From Mangifera indica (taxonomy: Eukaryota > Streptophyta > Magnoliopsida > Sapindales > Anacardiaceae), in NCBI RefSeq assembly GCF_011075055.1, contig NC_058137.1, forward strand, positions 13,005,463 through 13,069,462: a DNA stretch of 64,000 bases, written 5' to 3'. Position numbers and translations under genes: made by a program. How positions within the stretch are numbered: position 1 is the stretch's first letter; each line of letters starts with the position of its first letter. The notes under the pieces were generated by a model. That model was given only the letters and a program-made list of their open reading frames with translations. It did no database searches and was not told the DNA's origin. Below, piece by piece: positions 1 through 11,994 of the stretch.

Positions 1-540
1 CTGACCAGGATATATGGTCAGTCCTAAGGATCTTAATCTTAAAAGGATTATGATCTTAAGAATTCATACTTCCGGATTGAAAGAATTACTACAATCCAGT
101 AATGGAATACCAATTCAATATAAAATGATTTATCGGTTGGTAAATTATGTAAATTCTATGTCATTGCACTTTCATTTGAATACTGAAATGTAGGGTCTCG
201 GATCAAACTCAATTATTCCAATAAATCCTACCATAGTCAATCCTCGTTAATTAACGTGGCTAAGGAATTGGGTTTTAACCTTTACACTGCAGCCAAGCAT
301 GGTGGACATGGAAATAAACCCAGGAATAAAAATTAAGGAGATTGGTGACAAGGTCGATATTAGTTTTCCCATTCCAAGAAACTTAGTTTCGAGGAATGTT
401 GTATTTTCATCAAGATTTTCAATTTCTGAAAAAAAAGAGGATGTTAGACCAATTACACCAAGGATTAACATACTGGAAAATTCATTAACACGAATGATAA
501 TGAATCATAAAATTCATTGTCATGCATTGGTATAAGGAAC

Positions 541-850
541 AATCAACACTTGTATCACAACGGAACTTTGTTTTCCAAAACATGAGCCTTATACGTTAGA
601 TGTTCTGGTAGACATAAGAGCAACAAAATGTATAGCCTGGAAGTTTTGTTTTCCACTAGAAATATGGAAATAACTTGAAAAACCCATCATGAACACTGTT
701 GCAAACGGAGGGCAAAATATGATTAAAGAATTTGTCCAGGACGTGACCATATTGCTAAACAAGAAAAAATTCGTTCTAAGAGAAATCCTTTTGTTAGATT
801 ACTTAGAAGTGGATTTCATTCTTGCAAACTCATTTCTCTGTTGACAGGCA
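541..850 (+). pseudogene. Caulimovirid aspartic protease remnant
   Basis: The translated frame contains VDIRATKCI near 608-634. It sits where retroviral-type aspartic proteases have a D-T/S-G-A motif, so the catalytic Asp is kept but the next two positions have changed. About 65 codons later the frame shows the hydrophobic stretch expected of the second half of the fold. In-frame stops and the altered active site make it non-functional. It lies directly upstream of the RT remnant, in normal protease-RT order. Confidence 0.55.
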
Positions 851-1218
851 AAAGTGAGGCCCTTCATCCAAGATAATGATTATATCATTCTTGGAGGACA
901 TACAATTCCTATTTTAGCAAGGCCAAATCTCTCTAAAGTTAGAAATGGCTTAGGCCCAAGAGATTACAACTTGAAAAATAGCACATCATATTCTCTGTTA
1001 GACCAAAAAAGAAATGGTGGATTAATGCTTTTGAAACAGATAAGAATAAAATGACATGTCAATCGAAATTTCAAAAATTTGATTCTCAAAATCAAATATA
1101 TTGAATCGCTCGAGGTAGATCACAGAAGATTCAAGTCTCTAATGCATGCCTTGAGAATATAGATAGAATAATAGAGAAGGATAAAATTTTAAAAGATGAC
1201 AGTCATGCATAATCTTAG

Positions 1219-1960
1219 ATTCTTGAAAGGATTAAAGAATTTAAAGAGGAACTTTCTCCATGTTTTAATGATCTACCATTAAAATTGTAAGAAAGGAACG
1301 AAGTATTTGTTGAGATAAAACTGTAAGATCCAAATGATAGGATAAAATCAGAATCTCATAGATACTTCCCCGATATAAAGGAGGAATTTACAAAGCAAAT
1401 CTCAGAATTATTATCAAAAGGATTAATTTGAGAAAGCAATAGCCTTCATTCTTCTTAGCCTTTATAATGATGAATAGAGTTGAGCAGATGAGAGGAAAGG
1501 CTAGAATGGTAATCGACTATAGGCAATTAAATAGCAAAATTATAGACGATGCATATAAAATTCCTAACAAATCAGTTTTACTAAATAAAGCTAGATTTGG
1601 AAAAATATTTATATGTTTTGATTTAAAGTTAAGATTTTGGCAAATCAGAATGACAGAACAAAACATTCTTTTAATGGTCTTTACGTGCCTGAAAGGACTG
1701 TTTGAGTAGCTGGTGTTGCCATTTGGTTTAAAATAAGGACCTGCTATATTACAAAGGGAAATGGATGAGGTCTTTTTCAACTTATCTGATTTCTATGTTG
1801 CTTATGTAGATGATGTACTAATCTTTAGTAATCTTTAGTAAGATTAGAGAAGAACATAAAAATCACCTAGAACAGGTAATCAGAAAATTCCTTAAACATG
1901 GAATGGTCTTATTCAAAAAGAAGATAGACTGGCTCCAAAAGAGATAAATTAGCATTTATT
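1219..1960 (+). pseudogene. Caulimovirid reverse transcriptase remnant
   Basis: Visible motifs in order: RMVIDYRQLN (fingers), IPNKSVLLNKARFGKIF, a WQIRMTE palm stretch, LPFGLK, and YVDDVLIFSN carrying the catalytic Asp pair at 1809-1814. The stretch from 1467 to 1709 is open and the same frame resumes after a stop, so RT decay is moderate. A 10-bp tandem duplication (AATCTTTAGT twice) directly after the YVDD box shifts the frame. The final recognisable segment, HKNHLEQVIRKFLKHG, precedes loss of similarity near 1950. RNase H is absent. Confidence 0.8.
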
Positions 1961-1975
1961 GAAAAGAAATAAGTG

Positions 1976-2721
1976 AAACAAAAAAAAAAAGAAATAAATT
2001 GACAATTACTGAAAACAAAATGAATAGGAGAAAAGATAAAAAATGAGTGAATATATATATATATATAATAAATTTTACTAGTAAAAGTAAGAGTATATAT
2101 AATTTAGTTCAAATGATAAACCCAATAAAACTACCTAAAATTGATTTGGTTTGTAAAATAGTTTTGTTTAAATTAATAAATTTTTAATTTGAGTTATAGT
2201 TTAGACAATTTTTAAATCAAGCTAAACCATAAACAATAATTTTTTAAAATATATATACAACTATATTTAATACAATTTTTCAATAAACAATCAAATATAT
2301 AACTTATAATTTATTTTTTTCATATTTTATTCTATCATTTTCTATAAAATACATATTGTATAATTTTATGTACAAATAATGACATATAATTATGTGATTG
2401 GACAATTAAAAATAAATAATAAAATAACATCCAATCATATAGTGAGATATTATTATTTGTGTATAAAATTGTATACATAATATTATTTTATTGTATATGT
2501 TGTATATATTTTATATTTATTTTAAGGGGTGTAGATAGTCATGGGGTTGAAAATAGCATTTGGCCCCTAGATATAAGGAAAGTTCAATCCCATGATAATG
2601 TTTTACAGAATTCATTACACATTGTAGGTCCCAAGGGATTTACATTCGAAATTTTCCCCTCGTTTCAGCCAAATCATGGATCTACAAACAAAAATCTGGC
2701 AGATTAAACGACTTCTGAAAA
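1976..2721. other. AT-rich spacer downstream of the pectinesterase
   Basis: No gene is visible. It contains a short (TA)n run near 2056-2066 and a palindromic AT-rich MITE (listed separately). A TTTATT at 2516-2521 reads AATAAA on the minus strand about 200 bases past the pectinesterase stop codon and could be its poly(A) signal (inference). Confidence 0.5.
2351..2483. repeat. Palindromic AT-rich MITE, copy 1
   Basis: Two arms of about 50 bases are imperfect reverse complements, both ending inward in GATTGGA/TCCAATC, around an AT-rich loop of about 30 bases. Related stem-loops occur at 44304-44438 and 44571-44749. No target duplication was confirmed. Confidence 0.55.
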
Positions 2722-5107
2722 TCAAGAAGATGCTGAAATCCATTCATTCCCTTGAATAAAATTCTGTACAGAATATGTATTGACATGCTCCGCAGGAATC
2801 TGGCTACTCCATGGAACTCTTTTAGAAGTATTGGATCCGGGTCCAGAATTCTCAAACTCTCCATAGTATAGTGTTTGCAGAGCAAAGTTTCCATTCCAAG
2901 GTAACCAGCCAGCTGGTTGTATAAGTGCTTCTAAGGTACAGTGAATGAAAACTGTCCTTGAGAATTCTTTCCATGGTCGTCCAAGGTAAGTCCTGTGCAC
3001 TTTAGGCTTACTGAGAAAAAGCCTCATGTAATCTTCGGTGCCATTGATCAGACAGTTCTGGAAAACGAAACCTGTTGATTGAGCAGGGTCAGTTCTGCCA
3101 TGAGCTGTCACGGCATTGGTCTCGCCTTTTTCTGGTTTGACTTGTCTCGGAGCAACTAAGATGTGACAATCCTGGAAAAATGCAGGAGAATTTCCGAAAA
3201 TGAAGTCCACATTGCCCTGGATTCGACAATTTTTGTAGAATTGGCGGAGGGAGTGAGCATAGAGAGTGTCTTGATTGCCCAGGAATTCACAGTTCTCAAC
3301 AATGGATAGATCACTGTCCGATCTGAATGCAACTGCTTGGTGAGAATTTGGACCTGCTATGTTCTGGAATGTGACGCCACTGGCCATAAACCCATCACCA
3401 AGAACTCCTGTAACATTGCCATAAAACTGTCAAAACATTGACAACAAATCCAGAAACTTCATCAAGAAGAAAACTCACAAATGGTCCGCTTCCACAAATG
3501 TTTCCCCTTTTGATTCCTTTTTCATTCAAGGATTCAAATTTTTTCAATTACTAGTTTTCATTTCCCACTAACTGTCTTGCATACTCTACACACACACAAA
3601 TGATCACCAAAACACCAGAATAACTTTCTATCTAATTTTCGATCAGAGCCGACGAACACAACTTACGCCTCCAGTAATCTTTGGTGCAAAAGACAACCTA
3701 CCTACCAGAATTTTAATGAAATCTTCTAGTCAAAATGGCAGATGAGTGGCAAAAATACTGATAAAAACTAAAAGTTGAAGAATAGATAAAAGTTAAATCA
3801 ACTTTTAAACAATAAAAGTAAATTGGGTGACAATTGGGGCTGTTTCACAGGAAGTAAATGCGAGTGTGAGGTTCCAAATCTTCCATTTTTGTTCAAGTGA
3901 AATCCATAAGTGGACCTCCACACCTTGAAACTAAACCCTTCTCAGGATTTTCATATTTTACCCTGATAACAGTTTTAAATTTGAATCGTTTCATACTTAT
4001 CACCAAAGTTATTAGATGCATACCAAGTGTTTTTTAGGGTTAAAGAAAAAAAAAGGACACATAAAGTCAAAATTCCATCCAACGGGAGATTTCTAACTTA
4101 CCAACAGTCGCAGTATTAAATGTCGTAATTCCCATCAGGCCCGTATTCAAAGATCCCGAAATTACCGTTTTACCCATGCCGTCTCCTAAGAACACAACAT
4201 TCTTTTTCCTGAAAGCCACCCTGACGATCTCCTCGTAAACTCCCGCCTTTATGTTAATAACGAACTTACGTGTCATCACATTATCCGGCGCGGCGTTAAC
4301 GGCGTCCTGAACCGTCTTGTAGTTACAGCTCCCATCCTTACACACCGTCACGTCCACCGTTAAATTCCACGGAAACCCACCTTTAAACCCCGGCTGGACC
4401 GCGCCCGCCCCGTCCTTCTCCCAGAAGCCGGTCCGCTCTGTCTCGGGTGCCCGCCACGTGTTGAAATCGTCCCCGAAGTTATCGAACGACATCATCATGC
4501 TCAACGCGTTACTCGTCAAACGTATCAATGAGTTCAAGAACGACATTGTTTCGCCCACTAACTTCGTGTCGTTAACGTACTTCAACGCCGACCAGGAGTC
4601 GTACTGGTATGTCAAAGAAGCACTATACCACGCACGCGCGTCCTTAATTTTGCCAAGTGGCAGCGCGTCGTATGCTGATTGGGCCCGGTGCCCCGAATAC
4701 CCGAGCAGCTCTAAACAATTCTTCGCCGCATTGGAACGGTTCTGATTGTCTGCGGACGAGTCCAGGATGGACTGAACTTTAACAACGGCGGTTTTGAGGT
4801 TCTCGGAGGAAACCCACACGGCGGCTTGGATTATTTGTGATGGCGTGGGGTTGGTGGGGACTTGGTTAGATTGCGAGAGGGAAGATTGGCACGTGACGGG
4901 GTCACGTGTAGCCTTGCAGGCGAGGGCGATTTGCGGGATGTCTTGCGGGGATTGGATGGGTTTTGGGAAGTGTTTGCGGTGTGAGGCAGAGGAAAGGGAG
5001 AAGAAGATAAATAGAGAGAAGAGAGAGAGGGTGAGAAGAAGAGAACCCATGAGGAGAAGGAGGAGATATTTGGATTTGGGTTTCTTTTGAGGCCGTTTGG
5101 TGGCCAT
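2722..5107 (-). CDS. Pectinesterase/pectinesterase inhibitor (type-I PME), join(2722..3407, 4102..5107)
   Basis: Wall enzyme that removes methyl esters from homogalacturonan, releasing methanol and acidic pectin. The product is 563 aa, a normal length for a type-I PME. Residues 14-40 form a hydrophobic signal anchor, about 54-205 an inhibitor (PMEI) domain, and about 250-560 the right-handed beta-helix catalytic domain. Catalytic and binding residues are present: Gln359 (HQAVAFR), Gln381 and Asp382 ([10 protein letters not shown]), Asp403 (GNVDFIFG), Arg479 and Trp481 ([14 protein letters not shown]). The start is ATG at 5107, directly before a basic stretch and the anchor. The phase-1 intron has donor GTAAGT at 4101-4096 and acceptor AG at 3409-3408; joining restores [13 protein letters not shown]. 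No clear RRLL-type cleavage motif is seen between the domains. Exon 1 is strikingly GC-rich against its surroundings. The PME51-like subgroup is likely but not proven. Confidence 0.93.
3408..4101 (-). other. Intron of the pectinesterase gene
   Basis: A 694-base GT..AG intron. It is AT-rich, in contrast to the GC-rich exon 1. Its position just before the VLGDGFMA segment matches a conserved intron site of plant type-I PMEs (family knowledge). No repeat was recognised inside. Confidence 0.85.
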
Positions 5108-5460
5108 GGGTATTTGTAGAGGGAATTTGTAGTTAATATTGAGAATGTGAATTATGTGATTAATTGGATATTGCTTTCAGGTAATCACGAGAAAGGAAAA
5201 CGAGAGAGTCACGGGTTTGTTTGTTTGTTAATGGAATTTAGTAGAAAAAAAGTAACATAATTGAATTTTAATCGAATAGATAACATACTAGGCTTGAAGA
5301 CAGAAAAACAAAGCAAGGTTTAAGAAGTGGGGAGAGAGAGATTTGAGTTTTAAGAATGGTTATGGAATAGGGAAAATGGTGAGATCTGAGACGTCAGAGA
5401 TATGAAAGTGACGGAGAAAAGAGAACAGCGTCGACTGTTGGGATGAATTATTTGTGAGCC
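5108..5460 (-). promoter_or_regulatory. Upstream region of the pectinesterase
   Basis: Sequence just 5' of the minus-strand ATG. It holds a GA-rich tract near 5329-5346 (CT-rich on the coding strand), the kind of pyrimidine tract common in plant leaders. No unambiguous TATA box was found, so promoter limits are inferred only from position. Confidence 0.35.
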
Positions 5461-6305
5461 AATAACTTTTGGAAAGAGTATTTTCATCCCTAAATTTAAA
5501 AACATACAGGAAAAAGACTATAATTGCCATTGTTTCACATTTTGTTTTTTGTAAAATAGAAAAGATAAAGACTGTCTACCTATTTTAACTTCCAACAAAC
5601 AAAAAAACATCCTATTCTCTAAAAAAATTAACATAATTTAATTATCAAAAGTTTGAATTTATTAATACTAACACAAACGAGTGAAAGTGTTTTATTTATA
5701 TAAATATAAATCAAGATACTTACTTAAAATGTGACGATATTGTAAGAAAAACAAAACTGATAGAAAAAATATAAGTCAATTAGCTGTTCAACAAAATAAA
5801 ATTACTACTTCTTCCTCGTATCTGCCTCTCAACCATAAATTCTTATGCAATTATTCATTTCTTTTCTTCATATTACTCATTTTCAAATCAAAATAAATCG
5901 TAAAAAGTTCTATCATTTCTCTCAACCATGTGGTAGACTCTTCAACTTTTCACTCATTCCTCCAACATCAAACATATCCACACTCATTTAACAACCTCTC
6001 ATTAGTGTTTACAAGTAACCCAACAAGTTGATTATATCGTTCCAGATAATGAGTTTTGGTTGATGCCACAAGGTCAACAAATAAAATTCAACTTCAAGTT
6101 ATTCGTTAACAAAGTTTATGTAAATATTATTGGCATTCTGAAGATATTGCGGACATTGAGAGCATGAAATCTTATTCCGATCAACAGGTAAAAAAACCTT
6201 GGCCCAGTCAACACATAAGAAATCCCTTTGTGTGTATTATTTGTATTATTTTGGCAGATGGTTGTGAATACTAGGATAAATACAATGTATTTCCATAACA
6301 CATAC
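5461..6305. other. Intergenic, nothing recognised
   Basis: AT-rich, with only short open frames that lack family motifs. No tRNA, repeat or retroelement domain was seen. Confidence 0.5.
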
Positions 6306-6455
6306 ACACACACGCACATATATACCCCTTAATCTCTAGATTTTAGTTTCAGTTCTAGTCCAGGATCCTTAAGAGGTGGAAAGACACACACATACATATT
6401 CCCCTTTAATCTCTAGATTTTAGTTTCTGTTCTAGTCCAAATTTTTTAAGATATG
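6306..6455. repeat. Tandem duplication, unit about 76 bases, two copies
   Basis: Both units contain an ACACACAYRCATA-like start, CCCCTT(T)AATCTCTAGATTTTAG, then TTCTAGTCC. Copy a spans about 6306-6380 and copy b about 6384-6455. The copies have diverged slightly, including a 1-base indel in the C run. Confidence 0.8.
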
Positions 6456-6616
6456 AAATCAAAACTGATTGATCCCATAACATTTGAATTAGAACCTACT
6501 CAAAGTGGGCTATTTCAAGTAAGAACTAGAATCACAATTGGAAATAGAAGTTATTTTTTGTTTATTTCTTCTATTTCACTAGATGACTAGGTCTAGTATA
6601 GGTCGAATAATATATT

Positions 6617-7581
6617 GGCCAAATGATTTATTCCTACCTAAAGTATAGCGAAAACTCAAATTGACTCTCGCTAGCTTTTAAAAACTCAAATATCTATCCA
6701 TATGTTAATTTTGGTTGTTATAGTTAGCAGTAACGTTATCATTTAAAGATTTTTATTTGAACAAAGAAAAGTTATTTCTTTTTCCCCCCTTAGTTTTAAA
6801 AACTAACCATTTCCCCCTAACTCAAACTTTGAAACATTGCATTTATACGCCCAAAAACTTCATTCCATCTTTCCGACATTTCTCTCTGGCGACATCTCCT
6901 CTCCCTCCATAGTGGTTTTTCGTTGAAAAAACCATCGAAAATCTAGTTTAAATAACTAGATTTGTATGCATATTTGTGTGAAAATCGCATAGATTTGTGC
7001 CAAGATTTTTGGGTCAGATGGGGTCGCATAAACGATGCCCAAGTCTATGCAACACCATTCGACAGATCTATGTGTCGCTAACACATAGATAGTTGCACGA
7101 ATCTATGTGATTTTTGTACAAATCCATACGAGAAAATTTGACCATTTTGATCAGATTTTTGATGATTCTCGCATTGAAAAACCACCATGGAAGGAGAGGA
7201 GATGCTATCAGAGAGGAACACCTAGAAGAACAACCACTGAAAAGATGAAATAGAGTTTTTGGGGTGTAAATGTAATTTTTCAAAGTTTAAGTTAATTTTT
7301 TAAAATTAAGTTATGGGAAAAATAGTTAGTTTTTAAAAATAAGGTCGAAAAGGAATGATTTTCGTTTGTTTAAATAAATTAAGGGGAAAATTGTTAGTTT
7401 TTAAAACTAAGGGGTTAAAAAGAAATCAATTTTTTATTTAAATATAAATCTTTAAATAATGATTTTATCTCTAACTGTAATTGCCAAAACTAATGAATCA
7501 GTAGGTATTTAAATTTTTGAAATTTAACAGGGATCACTTTAGGTTTTCAAAATACCTTAGGTGGGAATAAGTCTTTGGGCC
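6617..7581. mobile_element. Foldback Mutator-like non-autonomous element, copy 1
   Basis: A 965-bp element flanked by a perfect 9-bp target duplication TAATATATT (6608-6616 and 7582-7590). Terminal repeats begin GGCCAAATGATTTATTCCTA and end with its imperfect complement. The reverse-complement relation continues inward for several hundred bases (for example CATCTCCTCTCCCTCCA against GGAAGGAGAGGAGATG), so most of the element is one palindrome. There is no transposase frame. The 9-bp duplication and long TIRs are Mutator-superfamily traits. Related copies are at 13446-14211 and 36973-37960. Confidence 0.88.
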
Positions 7582-7590
7582 TAATATATT

Positions 7591-8632
7591 TTAGTGTGTG
7601 CCCTAGGGTACTTTGATATTTTAGTATGTGACAATGTCTAGGGAGGTTAGGTGATATTTTTCATGGGATATGATTAAGTTGTGGTAATTGTGATTTCTTG
7701 GGTAAAGATTTTTTTCTTTTCATGATTCTTAATATATATTCGTAATATGAGTTGTAATTCGATGAATTTATTATTTTTTTTGGAGTCAAAGAGTAGCATC
7801 CAGATGAAGAAAGAAAAACATCTCTAACTGAAAATATTTAATTGTTTATGAAATAAATTAATTCATAACTAAATTGAATAAAAATTGAAAGTTGCAATAT
7901 TTCAAGTCATGTATGACAATGCCTAATTGGTGTAGGCCCATAGTAATTCAAATGTGGCATATGCGCCCATGCACACCAAGGCGTACACCTATATATTACT
8001 GAATACAGGTTAGTCAAGAGAATCCTCTTCTCGTAAACAAAGTCAACACGAGTTATGGTCAAAGTCTTTTGTAAGTTCATACCCTAGAAAAATGTACGTC
8101 TGCACACAGGCTTACTAAAGAGTCATGATGAAGGTGTCCCGTACGTGAAGAAGTCATGCATTGTCAAACATTCAAGGTCAAAACATAATGTTAACCTATG
8201 CATTTATAAAACACATGCTCATACATCCTTTATATATAAAGAAGCATAACTTGCTTCCCTTATACATAAGAAGTTGCGCATCCAAGAAAAGTCTAACTAA
8301 GTCAAATGCTTGATTATACACTTGTACAAGAGTTATGTACACCCATGCATAAGCAAAGTTTTTGACATACATGGTAATCGTCTATTGCTCTAGAATGAAG
8401 AAGAAATTCGATCATTGCAAGGTGTAACGAGGTTGACTTCATCTAAAAAGTTGATTTTGTGGTTAGGTACCCCCCGTACACTCTGAAAGTACACCTATAC
8501 ACATCTGTATTTCAAGAGAAAGAAGTAATTTTCAGATGTCAACAAATACTTCTCCAAATCTAATGGTCATATTAACCTTTCCAGCCGTACAAGCCTATAA
8601 ATACAAGTAATTTTGAGTTAGAAAATGTTAGG
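7591..8632. other. Unassigned intergenic stretch
   Basis: No gene or domain found. It contains scattered words such as CACACC and GTACACCTATA that recall gypsy LTR sequence nearby, but no boundaries or duplicated flanks were found. Confidence 0.4.
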
Positions 8633-9850
8633 TGTAACACCCACAAGTAAATTCAAGGCATTTTATTCTTTTCTCTATGTTTAATTGTTAATTGTGAGGA
8701 GATTTTTAGTAGTAATGGCCATGCACTACAAGAGTGACGCTTGTTTATGCCTTGGAAGGGTAGAAAAGTCAGTTCACATTGAGCAAGGAAAAAAATGTCT
8801 AAGTACATAAGGGGCACACACGATCGTATGTCATCATAAAATTTGAATAGTGGGCAAGATTCATTTTGCGATGATTTCAAAAGTTTCTTTAATTAAGAAA
8901 AGCCACACACACCTTGTTTAGTATATACACACCTATATGTTATTCCAGTACGTAAAAATAAAAAGAGGGGCAAGGCTAATATGCGTTATTTGGCATGTAA
9001 TTCTTTCAAAACCAAGAGAGCAACCACTAAATACATAGAGATGAGAGAGAGTTAGGAGCCTTGGATGTCGAAAGGGAGATTTTGGTTGTCGGAACCGCCG
9101 TAGCCATGTGAAGGTAAGCTTGTTGATGGAAACCAGGTAAGTATGATGGCCTTTTGGTTTGGTTCTCTTAATGATCATGCCCTGAGATGATTAATATGTT
9201 TATAATTGTTATATTGAACTATGAAGATGTATATAAGCATGGCTAAATCACGGATACATGTTTAAGTATATGTGAAATATATAGAGAATGATGGAGTAGT
9301 TATATATATATATATATATACACATATACTGATGATATAATTAATTGATGACTTGGACATTTAGATATACTTAATGGTTATGCCTTGTTAGAAAAAAATG
9401 TTTATGAGCACCTAGGGTGTGTTTAACATGAAGTAAAGCCTTAAGTTTGTGTTTGGATTACTAAAATTCGTAGAAATTAGTAGGTTAGACAATCTCCAAA
9501 TCACAATACACAACCATGTGCGACAACCCACGTGTCATGTATCCTTTGCATGAATAAGGAATCAAGTGTGGCAATGTGATCGTTCTGAGGAGAAGCTCAC
9601 ACGGCTGTTATGGGACACACGCCTATGTTAATGTTAGAGAGCAAACTATGTATGATTTTTTTGAACACACTGATGCAAGATTGTAACATGCCCGTGTGCA
9701 TGAGACATAAGAATCATGACCATGCAAGGGTAAGACATACTCGTGTAGGTAGTAGGAAATAAGGAAAAGACTATTTTACCGTTAAATTATATGTAAATAG
9801 GGGAAAAGAAAAGAGAGAGAATAGATAGGCTATAATAAATGCAATTAAAA
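8633..9850 (+). repeat. Probable gypsy LTR fragment
   Basis: Starts TGTAACACCCACAAG, the usual start of this genome's gypsy LTRs, and then shows LTR-like features: GGGTAGAAAAGTC, CACACACGATCGTATG, a GAGAGAGAGTTAGGAG leader-like tract and an AAGGTAAGC splice-like word near 9110. It is cut at 9850 by the large gypsy element. The 3' LTR end is not seen, so length and family are uncertain. Confidence 0.4.
9300..9327. repeat. (TA)n microsatellite
   Basis: An uninterrupted alternating TA run grading into CACATATA. Confidence 0.9.
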
Positions 9851-11979
9851 TGTAACATCCCCTTTCAGACGTACTACTCTTTAAAACAAAATGTTACTAG
9901 ATTAACTATTAGAGTATTTCATTTAATAAAATTCATAAAAGATAATAAAATATTTGAGTAAAACCTATTTATTAAAACTATTAAAAATGTATCAAAATAC
10001 CCTTATAAGAAAACTAATTCGGAAGCAAAGCAAAAGATGTTTAACAAATCGAAATCATTAAGAATATATTGTCTAGTATAACAGTTAGAATAAAACTTAA
10101 TGTAAATAAGAATCTGGAAAATGATAGAAATGCTCTCTAGCTCTCTGACTGCCACTGGTCCTACAACTCTCATGATCACCTATACTTGCACACACAAAAA
10201 TAAGGAGATAAATGATAAACACTCAATAAGTAGGAGATTATGATTGATATGTAATCCTTGAAATTCTTGAAAATTCCATTAACCTTAAACTTTGTTATCT
10301 AGAGTTGGCCTAAAACTCCCTACTAAACGATGACGGGCCCTGATTACTGAATTGGTGCTCATATTGTATTTTAAGGTTAACTAAGCTATACATCTAACAC
10401 TTAGGTCAAACTGTATCCCAACCTGGTCACTAAAGAACCACTTCCCTTGAATTCTTACCTAAATGACATTGTTGAACTTAGTGGAAACATTTGAATCTAG
10501 ATGTTGTACTATAACTAAATACTAGGTCGATCGATTTGGATAGAATACAATGATTTGACACCTTAGTCATGTGAGTTCTCTTGGATTTCCCAACTCTATT
10601 GTACTTTAACAGGCTCTACTACAAGCATTACTTTATTATGGGTTCGATGTCAGAAAAAGTTACTCATGTTGCCACTTTGTAATGATCTAAAATGATTAGC
10701 ATGTTTACCTTTATACACAAGCGTGTATCTATCTATTGTTTACCTTTGACTATTTTTCCCTATGACAGTTGCCTGTGTACCATTGTTCATAGATAGACAG
10801 GCGTGTGTTTTCCTATACACAATCATATATCTTTTCAACTATTATTTCCTAATTCTTTCTTAACAAGGCTATTTCACAAGGGTAGTTAGATTGTTCAATC
10901 ATAACGAAACTATGTACTAAAGGTATATACATCCTAGATGACTAATAATCGATTGGCTTAATCTGATAGTTGTTAGAGTGTCAAGAAAACATATCCTGAA
11001 GTCTAGAGATTACACACATAGACATGTGTCCCATACCACATGATTGTGTGTCAATTCCAGAATTTGAAAACAGGCCTAGAAACACACCCTACTTGGTTTC
11101 CATGGTTTCTTTCAAACACAAGTGTGCTCAAGCGTATAAAGTTCATTCAAAAATCAAAAGCTAATATCATACATATCCTGAAACATACCACAAACCTATC
11201 TAAGGTTTTCTCATGCAATAAATCTTGTTTTCCTAGATGATCAATGCAAGTTTAATTAAAATTTCTTTTTTATAGGCATTAACAACAATCAAGAATTCCA
11301 TATAATACACATTTACTCTTATCCATATCCATTTTCATGTAGAATCAGTCATGACATCAATAATTTTTCCCATACATATTGATCTATAATGTTCTTGCCT
11401 TTTAATCACTTTTAAACCAAGTTTTTTATCATTAGGACGATGCATATAATTATATTTAAGTTTATTTAATACCAAGAATACTAACTAACCAACAATCAAT
11501 GCCAAAAAGGAGATCAAAACTAGAAGGGTAGGTCCTACTTACCTTGTTCTTATAAGATTGTCACGTACGAGTGACCCTCATACTCTCTAGTTTTGATAGC
11601 AATTGATTTGTTGAGGAGCGTCACTGAAACTGCCATTAAGAAGCCAAATGATCAGTCTATGGATATAATGTTTTTCCTAGGGTTTTTGTGCTCTAAGGTT
11701 TTTAAAACTTATACCCTAAAAACATTGTGATAAACCCTTTATAAATTGATTTTATGCTTCAAACACATTTGTGAGTGTCAAGGTATATGAGCATGTGTCA
11801 CCTAAATTTTTAACTAAACACTAAATCAACTTATTCAGCTTATATGGCAAGGACACACAGGTATGACCTCCCTCACACACGATCATATGTTACCCAAAAT
11901 ATAAACATTGATTTTTCAACTTATGTTGATACAAATAAAAAGACTATACTACCCTTGAAAGGTACTTATGGGTGTTACA
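9851..11979 (-). repeat. 3' LTR of the outer gypsy element
   Basis: 2129 bp from TGTAACATCC to GTGTTACA. It is collinear with 23989-26257, for example TTTAATAAAATTCATAAAAG near 9923 and 24060 and AAGGTTTTCTCRTGCAATAA near 11200 and 25560. Divergence from the other LTR is clearly visible, so the insertion is old. Confidence 0.88.
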
Positions 11980-11980
11980 A

Positions 11981-11994
11981 TTTTTTCCTCTTAA
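11981..11994 (-). other. Polypurine tract of the outer gypsy element
   Basis: On the minus strand AAGAGGAAAAAAT sits directly before the LTR start TGTAACACCC. This is the expected site and composition of a plus-strand primer. Confidence 0.65.

Larger units (their letters stand above)
1..1975 (+). pseudogene. Endogenous caulimovirid (pararetrovirus) fragment, protease to RT
   Basis: Decayed plus-strand remnant of a plant pararetrovirus genome, cut by the window's left edge. Reading frames are broken by many stops and indels. Recognisable in order are an aspartic-protease-like stretch near 590-840, the linker before RT (about 1219-1440), and RT fingers and palm (about 1440-1960) with an intact YVDD box at 1803-1814. 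The IPNK motif after the RT finger region is typical of Caulimoviridae rather than of LTR retrotransposons. No RNase H follows: similarity stops near 1950 and the sequence becomes AT-rich. Bases 1-540 probably hold upstream polyprotein sequence, but I cannot assign a domain. A florendovirus-like or petuvirus-like lineage is possible; the genus is not settled. Confidence 0.8.

Noticed and set aside
4458..5090. Plus-strand frames of 95 and 98 codons opposite the pectinesterase
   Set aside because: Antisense shadows of the GC-rich exon 1; the minus-strand frame has clear PMEI/PME motifs.
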